DNA of 64,000 bases, from positions 75,396,972 through 75,460,971 of the forward strand of contig JAPWDM010000001.1 of the NCBI GenBank assembly GCA_035578155.1, given 5' to 3'. The stretch comes from Brachynemurus nebulosus (Eukaryota > Arthropoda > Insecta > Neuroptera > Myrmeleontidae). The position numbers were made by a program, and so were the translations under genes. Under the pieces are notes generated by a model. That model searched no databases, was not told the origin of the DNA, and was given only the letters and a program-made list of their open reading frames with translations. Positions 59,756-64,000 of this stretch are shown in pieces (within the stretch, counting starts at the first letter, position 1; each line of letters starts with the position of its first letter).

Positions 59756-61089
59756 CTAATATATTTTGAATTTACATATATCTGAACTAGTTAGTATTAA
59801 ACGTGTCGTAAACGTACGTCACTAACTGATTGAATTGACGATCGTAAAATATTTGAAACCGTTGCAGAAATGTAAAATTTCACATTGATTGAACTTTGTA
59901 AGTAGTTTTACTAGGAAAGGGACAATCTTTTATCTAACTATAAATTATTATAAAATTTACAGTGGCATTAACCCTATTTAATGTTACTAAGGTGGTTAAA
60001 GCGTTATAGATTAACAAACTATTGAATTCCATAAAATTTATTAATTATTGTCGCAAATTAATATTGGTCAACTATGAAACTTTAATTTTTGAAATTACTT
60101 TTTTTTTAGTTTTTAAATATTTATTTTTTTAATATTTTTATTTTACCTAATATTTAGTATGGTTGACATAAATTTTCGTTTATTTTTGTGTTTTTAAAAT
60201 TAAATTATTGTAATAAAAAATGTCAAAAATTGTTGATCTTATTCTTTAAATAAGGGGAGATTCATCAAAAACACATCAAAAATCGACCTTTTTAATTATT
60301 ATTATTACTTTTTTTTATACAAATAAATATTAAAAATCTAAATATACAACATATATACATTACACACATATTAAATTCAAAAAAAAAAAAAAAAAAATGA
60401 GCTGAGTATAAATAGCGTTGAAGTCGACACTGCGAGATTTTTCCACCTTGATGGTTCCGAGTGTTCTGAAATCCTTAGTGAACTAAAATCAAAAAATCAA
60501 GAATTTTCTGAAAATACACATATACAATTTATTATGGCACTAGCTAGGATCTAAGAAAAAAAATAAAAAAACCAGCGAAAAATCGCATTTTGATAATAAA
60601 TTGTGAAAAATCACTGTTTTTTCTCGACTGTAAATAAGCAGCTGCCATTTTGAAAATATATTACGGAACCAAAAGATCTGAGTTTCTGCCAAAATGACGG
60701 TATCGAGGTATGCACTTTGACTTATATCGATACCTCAAGTACTTTTTGAGATACACGCGGAAGCATGTCGAAAAATATAGTTTCAAGAAAAAAGCATTTA
60801 AAGTTTTATAACGCCAGTGAATTATAGTAAAGTGCGCGCACTAAAATGCCCATAACTTTTTGATTTTTGATTCTTTTTTTTTTTAAATAAAATATGTGGA
60901 GAATATTTCTAACACCTTAAAGAACATAATTATGAAAAAAAATCGATTTTTTGGGGGGACAAATCTTCAGTTTTTAAAACAAGTTTATCATTTAACCTTT
61001 GACAAAAGGCATTTAATTATTCTATGAAGTAATCGCTTTTGGTGTTGTTTGGGATTCCCCCCTTAGCTATTCTTTAGAATGTTCTAGTG
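59756..61089. other. AT-rich stretch, no recognised feature
   Basis: Includes a poly-A run at about 60380-60397. No coding frames or inverted ends were recognised. Confidence 0.4.
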
Positions 61090-61878
61090 CAGGGGTCGGC
61101 AACCTTTTTTGGATGACGAGCCATTTTTAAAAAAAAAAATTTTTAGCGGGCCGCACAAATATTTTTCAATGTAGTATGTGGCTTAAGTAGGTTTTTTTTT
61201 AACGAATTTTCGAATCAAAAATTCAGCTATTAGAGTCACTGTCTTGATGCTACTTGAGCCCGGAACTATGATAGAAATAATTTATTTTGAAGTCTCTAGA
61301 AGCCAAAAATGACATTCACTAAAATTTATATAACTCTCGAACGAAAAATCCTGACTACGAAATTTGGTAAAAATATTGGAAGTCCAAAAAGTCAGACACG
61401 TCCGATGCCCGGAATGGATTTTTAGGCATTTTTGCCTAAAAAATTTTTGTGGAAAAAGTGAGTTTTTTTGCCCAAATTTCCTCAAGTTTTTGCTATATTT
61501 TCTTACACCGTTGGAAAGAGCAGAAAATAATCACATAAAAAGTATTTTTGAAAAATAATTCTATGTCAAGTAGTTTCCGAGAAAAACTAATTTTTGTAAA
61601 CGGGTATTCGCTATATTATGCAGGATACTGCGACAGGGGTATTTTCTTTTTTTTAACACAAATTAATATAAATATTATTAAAAATCAACATGAGAAAAAA
61701 TTTTTAGTAACAATTTTATTTACATGTTATTAAACATCGGAGAATAAAAAAAGTATAAAGTATGCTCAACTTTGCATAGGTAGAGCAAATTGTTCGAAAA
61801 GCTGTATTGCTTGGCGGGCCGCATGAAAGCTTCCAAAGGGCCGCATTCGGCCCGCGAGCCGCAGGTTGCCGACTCCTG
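61090..61878. mobile_element. hAT (Charlie-like) MITE, TSD TTCTAGTG
   Basis: Ends CAGGGGTCGGCAACC and (inverse) CAGGAGTCGGCAACC, with perfect TTCTAGTG at 61082-61089 and 61879-61886. GCGGGCCGCA motifs near both ends are typical of the hAT Charlie-type group. 789 bp, non-coding. Confidence 0.93.
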
Positions 61879-61949
61879 TTCTAGTGCATCAACCATGTAA
61901 ATTATCAAAAAATATAAAAATTTTCCAATTTGACATTTGACAACTGGGC

Positions 61950-62152
61950 CGTGTTCGATTTGTGGTATAAAAAATTCTCGCGCATGTGCACTATTAAACC
62001 GCGCAAACAAAAATTCAAATTATTTCACGTCTACTACCATATTTGGAAGCTTGTAGACGTTACATATTTAAATTTTTGCTAATATGTTTGCGCAGTTTAG
62101 TAATGCACATGCGCAAATGCACTGGAATTTTTTATACCACAAATCGAACACG
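61950..62152. mobile_element. short hairpin MITE
   Basis: CGTGTTCGATTTGTGGTATA at the left and the identical inverse at the right. Arms of about 85 bp also share GCGCATGTGCA/TGCACATGCGC. Confidence 0.8.
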
Positions 62153-62419
62153 AAGCTGACACAATTTTTTTTTTTATTTCAGACTGACATTATATTGTAG
62201 TCATATTGCTAAGCTCAGTCCCTGTATAAAGTGACCTTGAACCCTAAAATACAACTAGCACTTTCTTAAATGGTAGACTCAGTATTTGTTTACATATTCT
62301 ATTGTTTGTCTGAGAACTGAAGACATTCAATGAATCTATCTTTGTCTGTATCATTTTATTATGTAAAGTAAGAGAGATAGGTTATAAACAATAGTTCTCT
62401 TTATTTTTTAAAACTGACA

Positions 62420-62560
62420 TGCGGTCCCGATCCACCGCATAAGAAAAGGTTTTTTTTACAGTTTGGATAGAACTGTAGTTTTTATAGCTATTTATGAAGT
62501 TTTTGAATATTTTTTTATGCAGTTCTTATCCGCCGTATAAAAAAAGGTTCAGCTGTACAT
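62420..62560. repeat. truncated relative of the mariner-type MITE at 54108
   Basis: Contains ATGCGGTCCCGATCCACCGC, TTTATAGCTATTTATGA and the end AAAGGTTCAGCTGTA, matching 54108-54638 out of order or with deletions. Confidence 0.6.
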
Positions 62561-63481
62561 AATATTATATGCTTATTCAATCGGCAGTGTTTTATTTGAT
62601 TTATTCCAAGGATCAACCCTCCGTAGGGCTCCTTGAAAGACGTAGATAAACTCTTTAGCTTGTTCTTGTCCTGGAGAATTAATCTATTACTGATAAGATA
62701 TACTTTTTTCCACGATACTTTTTGTGATCCCACAAAATAGTTCTGGTCCGAATATTAACCTCTGTGTCTTCAACTTAGCTAGTTTTATTTTCATTAGCTT
62801 TCTCATTTCCTTCTATACGCACATATCCAGATACTAATCAGTAATTACAGAATTATCTCGCTATCATTTGCCAGTTGTTTGAATGTGTAAATACATTTAC
62901 AAACCAATTTCGGCTGAATGACAGGTGAAGAAATAGCCCTCAGATCAGTTTAGCTGTTTGATACAAGATATATCGTTATATACACGTAACTGCGTTTTAT
63001 GTTCTCATAAACGCATTGTGTGATTGCGTATACTGAGGCGGATTTTCCTAGGCTTACCGATATGTTAGGTTGCACTACTGCAGTGTATAGACATAGATGT
63101 AGGCTTCATTCCTGAATTTCAGTTACGCTTTATATCTGAAGTAGCTCCCAAATAAATTTCGTTCGGAAAGGAATCATTTTATCAACGAAATGCGACATTT
63201 TTAATTGTTCTACGTTTCTTTTCTTGCTGAAAAGGACCAGGGTCATTTTATCTGCATTTGTAGATAATTTATTGCTGTTTTACCACCTATAAACTCTGCC
63301 TAGAACCGCTTGTATCAGCACAGAAAGGGTATTTCAATCTTGCCTTTTACGCTGACTACAATATTATTGGCATAGATTATCATGTGGAAGCCTGAGCTAC
63401 GTAGATCAAGTAGCGGTGGATCTGTTATAGGAGGCACAATAATGTTGACAGAACGCCTCCCTGCGGGCATTCTTTTCTTGT
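62560..63481 (-). pseudogene. R1/jockey-like LINE reverse transcriptase relic
   Basis: The minus-strand frames read TRKECPQGGVLSTLLCLL (RT block with PQGG) near 63479, then NADKMTLVLFSRKRNVEQLK near 63240 and LYTAVVQPNIS near 63085, as in R1-type LINEs downstream of the catalytic site. Frames are broken by stops, and the YADD box is decayed. Confidence 0.6.
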
Positions 63482-64000
63482 CTCCACTAATAGGCCGCTA
63501 TGTTTTGCTGTTAAAATGATTGTCATATATCTGTACCTGAAAAGCATAACTGTAAAGGGGCCTACAGACGATCAACTTACAAGTAAAGGTATCCAACTGT
63601 ATCTCTCAGAAATTTTTGAAGCTTTGGTGGATTGTAGATCTTATTAAAACTAACCCAAAACCATATTTCGTTCGTGCCCATAAGCGGTTTAAGGGGGTGA
63701 AACTTACCCCTGAAAATTAGAGTTTTTTTCAATTTTCTTAAATACCTTGGAAATGGTAATAGCTTTGGTAGGAAAACTATATATATTTGTAAATGGCACT
63801 TTAAGATCTTTATTATGATACCAAAATTAAAGTTATAAAATTGGGGTTTCATCCCCCACCCCCAACCCCTAATTTTATCAGGTATTTTTTGGTAAAAGAG
63901 GAGACTGTCATGTGTAAATAAAATAATTTTTAATTGATATATTTTACATCACACCAGTTTATTTCTTGTTGCATAAATACATCCTTTGTTAATATTAACT
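63482..64000. other. right edge, possible half element
   Basis: GGGGCCTACAGACGATCAAC at 63557 looks like a Harbinger-type terminus whose partner would lie beyond the window. 63660-63890 has the same skewed GGGGTGAAACTTACCCC/CACCCCCAACCCC style as 42180-43020. Nothing coding was seen. Confidence 0.35.

Overview
The window looks like one stretch of an AT-rich insect nuclear genome. Genes are split by short and very long spliceosomal introns. The rest is dense with non-autonomous DNA transposons, (TA)n microsatellites and broken retrotransposons. The order cannot be proven from sequence alone; the mix of hAT, Harbinger-type, P-like and Helitron relics resembles hemipterans such as aphids, but that is only a guess.

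Two host genes are supported. (1) On the minus strand, from 29992 leftwards past position 1, is a DExH RNA helicase of the Spindle-E/TDRD9 family, a piRNA-pathway factor. Nine exons could be joined with consistent phases, giving about 597 residues; the 3' part lies outside the window. (2) On the plus strand, 49044 to 57838 and perhaps beyond, is an RNA-binding protein with one RRM of the lark/RBM4/RBM14 kind, a long Lys/Arg-rich linker and an Asn/Arg/Met-rich tail. Four exons are supported, with a 6.8 kb third intron.

Everything else is mobile or repetitive DNA, much of it inside the helicase introns. The most notable item is a complete DNA transposon at 625-4259. It has 9-bp terminal inverted repeats, a 4-bp target duplication (TGAT), an uninterrupted transposase-like ORF of 674 codons, and seven copies of a palindromic 14-mer clustered at its two ends. 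Two of those copies fuse into a perfect 28-bp palindrome.

Layout: 1-5300, helicase exons 7-9 plus the intact transposon; 5700-10600, short inverted-repeat elements around exons 5-6; 11350-13670, a TTAA-flanked repeat and a P/THAP9-like transposase relic; 15137-19285, a multi-level foldback element; 19350-24060, exons 2-4 and Harbinger-type elements; 25969-29191, a dead LINE with a 13-bp target duplication; 29615-29992, the first helicase exon; 30660-48870, an intergenic field of nested elements; 49044-57838, the RRM gene, with a TTAA-flanked repeat, a mariner-type element and a Helitron end in its third intron; 57980-64000, further repeats and a second LINE relic on the minus strand.

Eight non-autonomous elements carry 8-bp target duplications of hAT type (two of them copies of one family) and seven carry 3-bp TTA/TAA duplications of Harbinger type. 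Several insertions can be ordered in time because one interrupts another. No tRNA, rRNA or CRISPR array was recognised.
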